Part shown: piece by piece, positions 44,227 through 53,030 of the stretch
Layout: each line of letters opens with the position of its first letter
How positions within the stretch are numbered: the first letter of the stretch is position 1
Assembly (NCBI RefSeq): GCF_001593385.1
Contig: NZ_LUVZ01000047.1
Coordinates: 144,420 to 208,419 of the forward strand
Origin: Chryseobacterium cucumeris
Lineage (GTDB): Bacteria > Bacteroidota > Bacteroidia > Flavobacteriales > Weeksellaceae
Length of the DNA: 64,000 nucleotides
Direction: 5' to 3'
The notes under the pieces: model-generated
Told to the model about the DNA's origin: nothing
The model's input: the letters and a program-made list of their open reading frames with translations, nothing else
Database searches by the model: none
Program-made: the position numbers and the translations under genes

Positions 44227-44692
44227 GAACGACATTACAAGGAACGTCTTAACACAATTTTAACGTTTCTTAAAAATTTATTAAACCAAATATTAATCAA
44301 GCCTTAATAACATTGAGTAAACACCTCAATAATAAACACTTAGGCAATTAAGTGTTTTTAATACTGTGGTAAGGCTGTATTTATGTATCTTTATTGTCTT
44401 TCTTTGAGATAATACCACACGAAACAATCAACACACTGAATAACAATATATTAAAACAAAATCTAAGCACTTGATTCTTTCATTAACTCTTAAAAAGAAG
44501 GGCTTAGCTTCTAAAAAAAGCAGCCTGCTTCCATATAAGAGGCAGACTGTATAAATTATTGGTTATTTGTTGAGATGGTTAAAAAATTTCGTTTGACCAC
44601 CCCGCCAAAAATTCTTTGAATTTTCGCCACCCCTCCGGAGAAGGGGAATATTTCGTCCTTCGGTTGTACTATTGGTGAAGGATATTCAATCG
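44227..44692. other. Intergenic region with several hairpins
   Basis: No gene. It holds the susC promoter region, a small ATTGAG/CTCAAT hairpin, a 9-bp perfect hairpin at 44334-44357 (AAACACTTA / TAAGTGTTT, followed on the plus strand by TTTTT), the terminator at 44511-44549, and a GC-richer stretch near 44600-44650 with a CCCCTCCGGAGAAGGGG hairpin that looks like a dispersed repeat. Confidence 0.5.
44511..44549 (-). terminator. Terminator of the glycerophosphodiesterase gene
   Basis: Stem CAGTCTGCCTC / GAAGCAGGCTG (one G-T pair, one mismatch) with a 7-base loop, then CTTTTTTTAG on the minus strand. Confidence 0.75.
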
Positions 44693-45439
44693 TTATTTAT
44701 TCTTTAACTGATCCGGAATATTGGTTGTTACAAATCCGATTCCCTGCTTCTTCAGTTCATCATATACAGCAGCATCATTTACTGTCCAGGCATTGGTAAT
44801 TAATCCTAATGCTTTTGCATCCGCAATCCAGGTAGGGTTTTTCTGGAAAACACTGTAATGGTAATCCATTCCGTCTAGTCCTTCTTGTTTGATCTGCTCA
44901 GGAGACAACTCGCCATTCAGATATTGTACTTTAAAGGCAGGAGCCAGTTTTTTGATCTCTTTACAGATATTAAGGCTGAAAGAAATAAACTCACTTTGAG
45001 ATTCCAGCTTCATATCTTTAATCATTTTGATCGTTTTTTGCGTGATCTCATTTTCTATTTCCGGAGTTTTCGCTGGCTTGATCTCAACGATCAGCTTCAG
45101 AGATTTGTCTTTTTTCCCCTGTTTTAAATAATCTTTTAAGGTCGGGAATTTTTCTCCGTTGGATAATTTCAATGCTTCCAGTTCTTTGAAAAGAGTTTCT
45201 GAGATTTCCATTTTACCATGGTGTTCATCATGATTGATCACCAATACACCATCTTTTGTCATTCTTACATCAAATTCCGCCCCATATATTTTTAATTTCT
45301 GGGCATTTTCCAATGATTGAATTGAATTCTCTGTTGTTGGAGGCTGAGCCTGGAAATATCCTCTATGGGCAATAATCTGGGTTTGTGCTTTCATCATAAC
45401 TGTACTTAAAACTGCTAACCCTAAGATAAAATTTTTCAT
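44693..45439 (-). CDS. Secreted glycerophosphodiester phosphodiesterase
   Basis: 248 residues with a signal peptide (MKNFILGLAVLSTVMMKAQ). GDPD TIM-barrel signatures: IIAHRGYFQAQPPTTENS (first catalytic His and Arg, acidic Glu), YGAEFDVRMTKDGVLVINHD (metal Glu/Asp pair and second His). It splits glycerophosphodiesters into glycerol-3-phosphate and an alcohol in the periplasm or outside the cell. It is encoded just upstream of the susC operon on the same strand but separated by its own terminator, so the two units are probably co-regulated rather than cotranscribed. Confidence 0.92.
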   Translation of the reverse strand: MKNFILGLAVLSTVMMKAQTQIIAHRGYFQAQPPTTENSIQSLENAQKLKIYGAEFDVRMTKDGVLVINHDEHHGKMEISETLFKELEALKLSNGEKFPTLKDYLKQGKKDKSLKLIVEIKPAKTPEIENEITQKTIKMIKDMKLESQSEFISFSLNICKEIKKLAPAFKVQYLNGELSPEQIKQEGLDGMDYHYSVFQKNPTWIADAKALGLITNAWTVNDAAVYDELKKQGIGFVTTNIPDQLKNK

Positions 45440-45515
45440 AATATAATTTTAAATTATTAAAATAAAGTCGTGAAACTTCCTGATAAAGGTAGTTATTACA
45501 AAATAAAAACCAAAA

Positions 45516-45582
45516 GACATAAAAGATTTACTGATTAAAGCTAGGTGAGATTTACCATAGCCTGCTCAATTTCTTTTATGTC
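45516..45582. repeat. 11-bp perfect inverted repeat downstream of the TonB receptor
   Basis: GACATAAAAGA at 45516-45526 and TCTTTTATGTC at 45572-45582. It starts 25 bases after the receptor stop. On the minus strand the right arm leads into TTTTGGTTTTTATTTTG, so it may act as a weak terminator despite its 45-base loop. Confidence 0.4.
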
Positions 45583-45606
45583 TTCAGTGGTTAAAAAAGG
45601 TAAAAG

Positions 45607-48600
45607 TTAGAAACTGTATTTCGCACCGATCTGGATCTGGTAAGGATTTCCTGTCAGAGGAACCAAACCGCCTCCACTTACGTTTTTGGTGTATTCGTAC
45701 TGCATCGTATCTTTATTGAACTTGGTTACCTTATACAAAGAAGTATTTGAGTATGATTTGTTTACCCCCCATTCTTTGTTAAGAAGGTTGGCTACGTTGA
45801 AAATATCAACAGAAAGTTCAAAAGCTCCCACTTTATCGAATTTAATTTTCTTGGCAACACGTACGTCCCAAACACCGTAGAAACCGTTTTTACCTCCGTT
45901 ACGCTCTGCGATTCTTCCGTTATATTCATTGATATAATCTTTCAGGGCCTGCCCTACCTGCGGATCATCCAGTATGGATTTGGTAAGATTCGGGAAGATA
46001 AAAGCAAGATCGTTGGAATCTACGAAGTCTCCGTTGATGTTTCCTCCTGTGGTTGCTGAGAAACGCGTTCCTCCGATTCCTGAATACCTGATCCCCAATG
46101 TAAATCCTGCAATGGTAGGAGAGTTTCCATAGATCACGACTTTGTTTCTGAACTGGTTGTCAGAATAGGTCATTCTCAAATCTCTAGGATCACTCTGAAT
46201 CATGGTAGACAATGTTGCAGAGTTGGCTACGTTTCCGTTGTATGAAGTATTGTCTTTGATATCAGACCATGTATAACTTGCGGTGATTTCTCCATCTTTC
46301 CAGTAGCGGTAACTTGTATCGATTACGAATGAGAACTGGTTTACTTTACCATCGCTCACCAATTCCAGTACTCTTCCGAAATTATTATTGATTCTTCCCT
46401 GTTTCCAGTCGAAACTTACACTGTTATTGGCATTATTGGTAATAGCTCCTGTAGGAATAAATACTCCCCTTCCACCTTCGTTAGCCAGTGTAAAGAAAGG
46501 ATTGGCCACCATGTTTCTGTCGTAATAATAGTAATTGTTTCTACCTAAAGCCATATATCCTGCAATTCCTGCTCTGAACCTTTCATTGAAGAAATGGGTA
46601 TAAGAGATATTGGCTTTATAAACGATCGGGATCTTTGCATCCTTACCGGTATAGTTGATCGTCGGAATCTGCTTCTGGGAAAGTGACGGAACCGTATTAT
46701 AATCATCTCTATAGCTGTTGAAATCCGGGAACGGAACATCTTTACCCGTTACATCCACAGTAGCCAGATGTTTTCCATCAAATACAAGGTTGTTGATGAT
46801 CATATAATTGTTGATATCGGAAGAGAAAATTCCGGCACCGAACTTCAGGAAGTCTTTATTTCCTTCATTGATGTTCCAGTCAAACTGGAATCTTGGCTGG
46901 ATGACAAATGATTTGATCTGGTTATCCGTTCTGATTCCCATTTCATCAAACAGTTTCTGGTTGAATTCTGCTTTCGGGTAACCACCGTAATCTAATCTCA
47001 AACCAGCCATTAAATCAAGTCCTTTAGCTACTTTGGTCTGGAATTGCCCATAAAGACCGATGTTCCAGATATTTGATCTGACAGACGGATCGGCCACCAA
47101 AGGAACTTCTCTATAGAATCTGTAAGGTGTCATGGTCTCAAAATTGCTCATTCCCTGGAAATGGAACCTTCCGTTCACCTCACTTCCGTATACCGATTTT
47201 GCTGTTGTATACATAAGGTCTGCCCCAAACGTATATTTTACCTTATCTGTATTGTAATATAAATTATCTACAATCTGGAACACATTATTTCTGAAGCTTT
47301 CCTGAGCAAAGCGGTGTCCTCCGATCTGAATATTCGTAGATCCCGCACTGGAAGAAACTCCTTCAACAATAGCTCTCGGTACGGGTTTTCCTAATTGATT
47401 GTTCTGGTAACTGTCCTGGAAAGTATAGAGATACTGCGCCTTTAATTCGTTGGTTAAGTTAGGTCTCAGATTTGATCTTAAAGTTAACAATAAACTGTTA
47501 TCAAGGTTCTTATCATTTCCGTACGACTCAAAAAAGTTGATATTGGTATTATCACCTAATCCGTTTTTGTTAAGATCGTAAGTGAAGTTATTTCTAAGCG
47601 TTAATAAATGCTTTTCATTGATCTGCCAGTCTAGACGTAAGAAACCGGCATCAGAGTTTCTCACTTTATCAAAAGTTCCGAACTGGGGGCTGCTTCCTAC
47701 TCCATATTTTGCTCTTGCAATATCCAGGAACTGATTAAGCGTCTGCGTAGTTGTGTTGAATCTCTTCTCATCATCCGGAGATTTGATATCAGCAATCACT
47801 AAAGGTCTTGAATCCAGCTGATGATCCCATGCTACGAAGAAGTGTAATTTATTTTTAATGATCGGACCTCCCAATGAAAATCCGAACTGCGAAGTAGAGA
47901 AGTCATTATTTCTTTTGTTTCCTCTGATATCATAAGGGCTGGAAAGCCAGTTTGTTCTTAAATATTCCCAGGCACTTCCGGAAAATTTATTGGTTCCTGA
48001 TTTGGTAACAGCACTTACTGTTCCTCCTCCACTTCTTCCCAATGTAACATCATATTGGTTGGTAGTGATTTTGAATTCACGAACCGCTTCAATGGAGATG
48101 GAGAATGGTGCACCGCTTCGGCTCGTTGTTGATCCTGCAGAAGTAGGATTTTTTGCTGTCATCCCGTCAATCGTAAAGTTGGTGGAAGATCCAAGCTGAC
48201 CGGAAAGGTTTCCTCCTTTTCCGCTTAACGGAGATAGTTCCGTAAGATTGGTGAAGTTTCGTCCGTTCACCGGAAGCATGCTGATGTTTTTCGCAGAAAT
48301 TGCGGTAGCTGCTCCCAGGTTTCCGATCTTGTTTTTAAGGTTTCCTGTAATTTTTACTTCCTCAATAGCCTTTTCGTTCCCCAGATCCATATTCACGGTC
48401 ACCTGATCTCCGAAGTTGACATTATAGCCTTCTTTTTTATCATCATTGACAATGACCGTATAAGGCCCTCCAAGAGGAATTTCTTTAAAAATATATTCCC
48501 CTTTTGAGTTGGTTTCCGTTTCCGTTCTGAATCCTGTAGACTCATTCACGATCGTTACTTTCACTTTTTCCTGAGCCGTACTTCCCGGTCCGGTAACTTT

Positions 48601-48690
48601 CCCTACAATAGAAGCCTGCGTGGTCTGTGCATAAGCCATTGTCCCAAGCCCTAAAAACAATAATCCCAGTACAATCTTTACTTTTTTCAT
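45607..48690 (-). CDS. TonB-dependent receptor with N-terminal carboxypeptidase-regulatory-like domain
   Basis: 1027 residues: signal peptide (to about 21, AYAQ), a CNA-B/carboxypeptidase regulatory-like beta domain (about 25-110; SIVGKVTGPGSTAQEKVKV), a plug domain (about 120-235; MLPVNGRNFTNLTELSPLSG, RSGGGTVSAVTKSGTN) and a long beta barrel ending YQIQIGAKYSF. The plug motif (VNGRNFTNL) places it with Oar-like TonB-dependent receptors rather than SusC; no SusD partner follows. Ligand unknown. It has an exact promoter box and a roughly 100-base leader carrying a hairpin. Confidence 0.9.
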   Translation of the reverse strand: MKKVKIVLGLLFLGLGTMAYAQTTQASIVGKVTGPGSTAQEKVKVTIVNESTGFRTETETNSKGEYIFKEIPLGGPYTVIVNDDKKEGYNVNFGDQVTVNMDLGNEKAIEEVKITGNLKNKIGNLGAATAISAKNISMLPVNGRNFTNLTELSPLSGKGGNLSGQLGSSTNFTIDGMTAKNPTSAGSTTSRSGAPFSISIEAVREFKITTNQYDVTLGRSGGGTVSAVTKSGTNKFSGSAWEYLRTNWLSSPYDIRGNKRNNDFSTSQFGFSLGGPIIKNKLHFFVAWDHQLDSRPLVIADIKSPDDEKRFNTTTQTLNQFLDIARAKYGVGSSPQFGTFDKVRNSDAGFLRLDWQINEKHLLTLRNNFTYDLNKNGLGDNTNINFFESYGNDKNLDNSLLLTLRSNLRPNLTNELKAQYLYTFQDSYQNNQLGKPVPRAIVEGVSSSAGSTNIQIGGHRFAQESFRNNVFQIVDNLYYNTDKVKYTFGADLMYTTAKSVYGSEVNGRFHFQGMSNFETMTPYRFYREVPLVADPSVRSNIWNIGLYGQFQTKVAKGLDLMAGLRLDYGGYPKAEFNQKLFDEMGIRTDNQIKSFVIQPRFQFDWNINEGNKDFLKFGAGIFSSDINNYMIINNLVFDGKHLATVDVTGKDVPFPDFNSYRDDYNTVPSLSQKQIPTINYTGKDAKIPIVYKANISYTHFFNERFRAGIAGYMALGRNNYYYYDRNMVANPFFTLANEGGRGVFIPTGAITNNANNSVSFDWKQGRINNNFGRVLELVSDGKVNQFSFVIDTSYRYWKDGEITASYTWSDIKDNTSYNGNVANSATLSTMIQSDPRDLRMTYSDNQFRNKVVIYGNSPTIAGFTLGIRYSGIGGTRFSATTGGNINGDFVDSNDLAFIFPNLTKSILDDPQVGQALKDYINEYNGRIAERNGGKNGFYGVWDVRVAKKIKFDKVGAFELSVDIFNVANLLNKEWGVNKSYSNTSLYKVTKFNKDTMQYEYTKNVSGGGLVPLTGNPYQIQIGAKYSF

Positions 48691-48733
48691 TTCTTCCGAA
48701 GATCTATATTATTAATTTTTTCATGTTAGCCCG

Positions 48734-48777
48734 GAAACCTCTTTGATTTTCACGATGATAGATCATTATGAGGTTTC
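48734..48777 (-). promoter_or_regulatory. Hairpin in the 5' leader of the TonB receptor mRNA
   Basis: GAAACCTC (48734-48741) pairs with GAGGTTTC (48770-48777), and the inner ATGATAGATCAT can pair further. It lies between the promoter box and the start codon, so it would be transcribed. No known riboswitch class recognised. Confidence 0.4.
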
Positions 48778-48792
48778 TTTCAATCAGATGTG

Positions 48793-48800
48793 CAAAGGTA
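48793..48800 (-). promoter_or_regulatory. Promoter -7 box of the TonB receptor
   Basis: TACCTTTG on the minus strand, 102 bases before the ATG at 48690. Confidence 0.5.
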
Positions 48801-48987
48801 TTTTGACTTTAAGAGCGGGGTGTTTAAGAAAGTTTTAACATTCTTTTAATTAAATCAGAACTTTATGTTAAATTACTTTAAACACGTGTTTTATTTTCTG
48901 TAAAACCAGTAGGTTAAGACATATTAAGCATTTTTAATTTTCCTATACTATTTTATTCTGTTATTTTTTAAATGCAATTACTTTAGT

Positions 48988-48995
48988 TATTTTTG
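48988..48995 (+). promoter_or_regulatory. Promoter -7 box of ligA
   Basis: TATTTTTG, 19 bases before the ATG at 49015. The rest of 48801-48987 is AT-rich with no visible gene. Confidence 0.5.
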
Positions 48996-49014
48996 CTCAA
49001 AAGATAGAAAAGCA

Positions 49015-51021
49015 ATGTCTGAAAACATTCAACAAAAGATAGAACAGCTTCGTAAGGAACTTCACCAGCATAACGAAAATTACTACCAACTGGATACTCC
49101 CACCATTACAGATTATGAATTTGATATGCTTCTGGAGGAGCTACAGGATCTGGAAGCCAGGTATCCCGAATTCTATGATGAAAATTCTCCTACCGTTCGT
49201 GTAGGTGGCGGTGTTACCAAAGTTTTCCCTACGATTCAGCATAAGTTCAGGATGTATTCTCTGGACAATTCCTATGATTTTGACGATCTTGAAGACTGGG
49301 AAAAGAGAATCATCAAAACGATTGACGATCCGGTAGAATTCGTTGCTGAGCTGAAATACGACGGTGCTTCCATTTCTATTCTTTATGAAAACGGTAAGCT
49401 TTCACAGGCTGTGACCCGTGGTGACGGTTTCCAGGGTGATGAGATTACCCCGAATGTACGTACCATTTCAGATATTCCTCTGACTTTAAAAGGTGATTTC
49501 CCTGCTCATTTTTTTATGCGTGGTGAAATTTATCTGACCAGAAAAAACTTTGACAAAATCAATAAACTTCGTGAGGAAGAAGGGCTTGATCCTTTCATGA
49601 ATCCAAGAAATACTGCCAGCGGAAGTTTGAAAATGCAGGACAGCGCTGAGGTAAGAAAGCGTGGACTTTCTTCCGTATTATACCAGTTTATTTCTGATGA
49701 AGTTCCTGCGGAAACCCATTGGGAACTGCTTCAGAAAGCTCAGAGCTGGGGCTTCAAAACCTCCCAGCAGGCCAAATTATGTAAAACAATGGCTGAGGTA
49801 CAGGAATTTATTACTTTCTGGGACACAGAACGTCATAATCTTCCTTTTGAAATTGATGGTATTGTTTTAAAAGTGAATTCACTACAGCAGCAGAGACAAC
49901 TTGGCTATACGGCCAAATCTCCGCGTTGGGCTATGGCTTATAAATTTAAAGCGGAAAAAGTAGAAACAGAACTTCAAAGCGTTTCTTATCAGGTGGGAAG
50001 AACCGGAGCTATTACTCCTGTTGCTAATCTTAAACCTGTTTTACTGGCCGGAACCATTGTGAAAAGAGCTTCTCTGCACAATGAAGATATCATCAAAAAG
50101 CTGGATCTTCATGAACATGATTTCGTGTATGTAGAAAAAGGAGGTGAAATTATTCCGAAAATCGTAGGCGTAAACACAGATAAAAGAACTGAAGAAAGCA
50201 AAGAAATTGAATATATCAAACATTGTCCTGAATGTGGTACCGAGCTGGTAAAAATTGAGGATCAGGCCATCCATTTCTGTCCGAACGAGCTTCACTGCCC
50301 GCCACAGGTTGTAGGAAGAATGATCCACTATGTTTCCAGAAAAGCTTTGAATATTGATAATCTTGGAAGTGAAACGATTGAACAGCTGTACAGAGAAAGA
50401 CTGATTGAAAATCCTGCCGACTTCTATGTTTTAACAAAAGAACAACTTCTTCCACTCGAAAGAATGGCTGAGAAATCGGCTCAGAATATCATCACAGGAA
50501 TTGAAAAATCCAAAGAAATTCCTTTTGAAAAAGTTTTATACGGAATCGGGATCAAACACGTGGGGGAAACAGTTGCCAAGAAACTGGTTAAAAACTTCCC
50601 AACGATTGAAGAATTGAAAAATGCAACCGTAGAAGAGCTCTGCCAGGTAGAAGACATCGGAGCTAAAATTGCAGTAAGCATTGTCGATTTCTTCCAGAAT
50701 TCTGAAAACGTATTGATGATCGAACGATTGAAATCTTACGGAGTACAGCTTGAAAAAGGAGAAAGTACCAATGAGGTTCTATCCAATGTTCTGGAAGGAA
50801 AAACTTTCCTGTTCACCGGAAAATTGTCATTATTTACCAGAGAATCTGCTGAGGAAATGGTAGAAAAGCATGGCGGAAAAAATATTTCTGCAGTTTCAAA
50901 AAACCTCAATTTTCTTGTAGTAGGTGAAAAAGCAGGAAGTAAGCTGAAAAAAGCTCAGGATATCGGAACAATTACGATTCTGGATGAGCAGCAGTTTCTG
51001 GATCTGATTGAGAAACAGTAA
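49015..51021 (+). CDS. ligA: NAD-dependent DNA ligase LigA
   Basis: 668 residues, the usual length. Domain Ia (about 1-70, YYQLDTPTITDYEFDMLL with the NAD-binding Tyr/Asp residues), adenylation domain with the catalytic lysine in AELKYDGAS (Lys114) and MRGEIYL, OB fold, a four-Cys zinc finger (CPECGTEL ... CPNELHCP, about 402-425), helix-hairpin-helix repeats (about 430-580; GIGIKHVGETVAKKLV) and a C-terminal BRCT domain (about 590-668; GKTFLFTGKLSLF). It seals nicks in replication and repair using NAD. Monocistronic: own promoter and terminator. Confidence 0.97.
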   Translation: MSENIQQKIEQLRKELHQHNENYYQLDTPTITDYEFDMLLEELQDLEARYPEFYDENSPTVRVGGGVTKVFPTIQHKFRMYSLDNSYDFDDLEDWEKRIIKTIDDPVEFVAELKYDGASISILYENGKLSQAVTRGDGFQGDEITPNVRTISDIPLTLKGDFPAHFFMRGEIYLTRKNFDKINKLREEEGLDPFMNPRNTASGSLKMQDSAEVRKRGLSSVLYQFISDEVPAETHWELLQKAQSWGFKTSQQAKLCKTMAEVQEFITFWDTERHNLPFEIDGIVLKVNSLQQQRQLGYTAKSPRWAMAYKFKAEKVETELQSVSYQVGRTGAITPVANLKPVLLAGTIVKRASLHNEDIIKKLDLHEHDFVYVEKGGEIIPKIVGVNTDKRTEESKEIEYIKHCPECGTELVKIEDQAIHFCPNELHCPPQVVGRMIHYVSRKALNIDNLGSETIEQLYRERLIENPADFYVLTKEQLLPLERMAEKSAQNIITGIEKSKEIPFEKVLYGIGIKHVGETVAKKLVKNFPTIEELKNATVEELCQVEDIGAKIAVSIVDFFQNSENVLMIERLKSYGVQLEKGESTNEVLSNVLEGKTFLFTGKLSLFTRESAEEMVEKHGGKNISAVSKNLNFLVVGEKAGSKLKKAQDIGTITILDEQQFLDLIEKQ

Positions 51022-51040
51022 GAGTAATCATTTTAAAACA

Positions 51041-51071
51041 AAAAGACTGTGAATTTATCACAGTCTTTTTT
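51041..51071 (+). terminator. Terminator of ligA, bidirectional
   Basis: Perfect 12-bp stem AAAAGACTGTGA / TCACAGTCTTTT with a 5-base loop and T-run. The former stop of the antitoxin-like gene on the minus strand lies inside this stem. Confidence 0.88.
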
Positions 51072-51304
51072 CTTTTAGCCATTCTTCAATATCCTGATTG
51101 GCCTGATTGATCTTCCGTAAGGTATGCTTTGTTCTTATATTCTTCTCTCGCTTCAGCAGTTCTTTCCTTTTGTTCAGCAGTAAGAATATATTCATTCTGA
51201 TCCAATTCAAAATCCAGAATCTTTTGAATTTCTTCAATAATTCTGGCTTCTTTTAATTGGGTAATCCTGTTAATTGAATCAATTTTTAAATCTGATGTAT
51301 TCAT
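51058..51304 (-). pseudogene. Antitoxin-like small protein with a C-terminal frameshift
   Basis: The open frame (51304-51086) gives 72 residues: an acidic helical protein, MNTSDLKIDSINRITQLKEA ... FELDQNEYILTAEQKERTAE ... ending DQSGQSGY. Just before that stop another frame continues as NQDIEEWLKEKRL to a TGA at 51058-51060, the usual ending (IxxWLKEK) of a family of Bacteroidota antitoxin-like proteins encoded next to RelE/ParE toxins. The break lies at the near-duplicate CAATCAGGCCAATCAGG. No toxin gene is present on either side. Either the altered tail is tolerated or the gene is an orphan relic. Confidence 0.55.
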
Positions 51305-51365
51305 CTTATGTGATTTAAGATCAAACTTAGAAAATTTAAGTATTACATTAATTAATAGACAAATC

Positions 51366-51839
51366 TTAATTCTTACAAATAATAGTTTTTCTACTATTTA
51401 ATATCTCCATTAAAGCACTTGCTTTCACATTCAACAGGTCTGTGTTTATAACACTCCCTTTTCTGCCAAAAGGATCTGGATTACTCTTTATATTAATATA
51501 AAGAGACTCACTTGTTTTTATTCCCCGGAATGTTGTATTTGAAATATAAAATGAAGAAATATCTTCAAAATTAATTGTTGTTGGTTTTCTCAATAGGTTA
51601 TAAATGATGATCTGCTTATCAGTAACTGTTAATAAAGGTTTTGTTCGAAATAATAACAAAATTGAATAGACAACTCCTAATGAACAAAGTAAAAATCCAA
51701 GATAAAACATGACTATAAGACCCAGACCTGCATTTCCTAATTTTTTATTTAAAAAAGCTAAAATAAAAATGAATGAAATAATCAATACTATAAGCCTTTT
51801 TATCTTATTCGAGTAAAAGTGAACCTCTTTAGTACGCAT
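51366..51839 (-). CDS. Membrane protein, STM3941-like (PH-like domain)
   Basis: 157 residues: two adjacent membrane spans (RLIVLIISFIFILAFL and LGLIVMFYLGFLLCSLGVVYS, about 14-65), then a beta-rich cytoplasmic domain (about 70-157; LLTVTDKQIIIYNLLRK, TINFEDISSFYIS). The layout of two helices and a PH-like domain fits the STM3941-type family of uncharacterised bacterial proteins. Same strand as two neighbouring hypothetical genes, 17 bases from the next. Function unknown. Confidence 0.55.
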   Translation of the reverse strand: MRTKEVHFYSNKIKRLIVLIISFIFILAFLNKKLGNAGLGLIVMFYLGFLLCSLGVVYSILLLFRTKPLLTVTDKQIIIYNLLRKPTTINFEDISSFYISNTTFRGIKTSESLYINIKSNPDPFGRKGSVINTDLLNVKASALMEILNSRKTIICKN

Positions 51840-51856
51840 TGAGTTCTTATTAAATA

Positions 51857-52315
51857 TTACTTGAAAACAATAATAGTATATGGAGTATTTTGTCCAGATT
51901 TAGGTAATATCATCCTGATATGTTCTTTATTCCTGTAGTAATCTATATAAAGCTCTTTGGTGATAATCTTTCCTTTCTCGGTTTCTTTATACCCGGCAGC
52001 CAATATCAGTTTAAGATACTGCTCATAGTCTTTTTTGTCATTAAACTCAAACTCAATCCGATCTTCATATTTTTCTTCTTTGTATTCAAACTTTCCGATT
52101 TTCGAGCCATAGTCTGGAGCTTCGTATTCGGTTAAAAGGAAACTTACGCCTTCTGTTCTGTCATAAAACTTGAACTGAAGCTGTTTCATTTCTTTTTTAA
52201 ACTCATCCATCGTAAGTTTGTTGAAACTGTTAAGCTGTTCTACTGTGAATGTTTGTGCAGAGACCTGAATACTCAGTACAACTGAGAATAATAGGAGTCC
52301 TAAACTTTTTCTCAT
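51857..52315 (-). CDS. Secreted hypothetical protein
   Basis: 152 residues with a signal peptide (MRKSLGLLLFSVVLSIQVSA) and a mature part rich in Lys, Glu and Tyr (KFEYKEEKYEDRIEFEFNDK). It looks like a repeat-free alpha/beta domain. No family recognised. Upstream of and probably cotranscribed with the STM3941-like gene (17-base gap). Confidence 0.6.
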   Translation of the reverse strand: MRKSLGLLLFSVVLSIQVSAQTFTVEQLNSFNKLTMDEFKKEMKQLQFKFYDRTEGVSFLLTEYEAPDYGSKIGKFEYKEEKYEDRIEFEFNDKKDYEQYLKLILAAGYKETEKGKIITKELYIDYYRNKEHIRMILPKSGQNTPYTIIVFK

Positions 52316-52399
52316 TGTTATTTTTATAGCAAATATAAAGAATAGGATTACATTTTTTAATTGTAAGGATTTGATATTTTCTTATTCTAATAGATGAAT

Positions 52400-52434
52400 A
52401 CACCTTTTATAGGTTTATAAAACCTATAAGGTGT
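52400..52434. repeat. Hairpin between small hypothetical genes
   Basis: ACACCTTTTATAGGTTT pairs with AAACCTATAAGGTGT apart from a two-base bulge. Little T-run follows on either strand. It lies downstream of the 52492-52956 gene and may serve as its transcript end. Confidence 0.5.
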
Positions 52435-52491
52435 TTAAATACGCAATTTAATCCTTATGAAGGCAGCCATCTGAAATAACTGCTTAAACTA

Positions 52492-52956
52492 CTATTCCTT
52501 AATCAAAACTTTCCTGAAAAGTAAAATTTCGTCCTTATTTAGTCCTTCCAAAGAAATTGTGCGTTTTGTATTGGGCATCCAGTCAGGATAGAGAATCAGT
52601 TCAACATAATTGTCATGTACATGAAATTCTCTCAGAACTTCCGGATTTTTTGTATTTCTTCTATCTGATCCAAATCTCAGATTAATACACTTACCAGGAA
52701 CAATGTAAAAATCTTTAGGAAACAAAAATATAGAATTCTGATTCATGAAAATTTCAAAACTACACCATCGAAATTTTTTACTATAGCTAAGACCTCCTTT
52801 AGTTACTGAAACAATAGTGCCATGGATATTTTTAAAAACTACCGCATCCGGCTGCTGATATTTTTCAATAATTTTATTTTTCTGCACATAAAAGAAAATT
52901 CTTGAGATGATAAAAACTGCTATACCTGCCAATGGCAAATAGAAAAAAGGGTCCAT
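52492..52956 (-). CDS. Small membrane-anchored hypothetical protein
   Basis: 154 residues with one N-terminal membrane span (FFYLPLAGIAVFIISRIFFYV) and a cytoplasmic beta-rich domain (GTIVSVTKGGLSY, FRFG-like RFGSDRRNTKN). No family recognised. Stands between the kdp histidine kinase, 75 bases upstream of it, and other small hypotheticals; a link with kdp is not supported. Confidence 0.55.
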   Translation of the reverse strand: MDPFFYLPLAGIAVFIISRIFFYVQKNKIIEKYQQPDAVVFKNIHGTIVSVTKGGLSYSKKFRWCSFEIFMNQNSIFLFPKDFYIVPGKCINLRFGSDRRNTKNPEVLREFHVHDNYVELILYPDWMPNTKRTISLEGLNKDEILLFRKVLIKE

Positions 52957-53030
52957 GAATATAAAGGAATAGAATTACAAATTTTTAAGAAAATCAGATA
53001 TTTTCTGAGTCAAAGGTATAACAATAATCC

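Noticed and set aside
45540..45606. In-frame protein-like continuation after the TonB receptor stop (contains TTEDIKEIEQAMVNLT)
   Set aside because: Read-through would destroy the terminal Phe needed for barrel insertion, and the stretch is only about 20 codons overlapping an inverted repeat. Possibly a gene relic, but too short to support.
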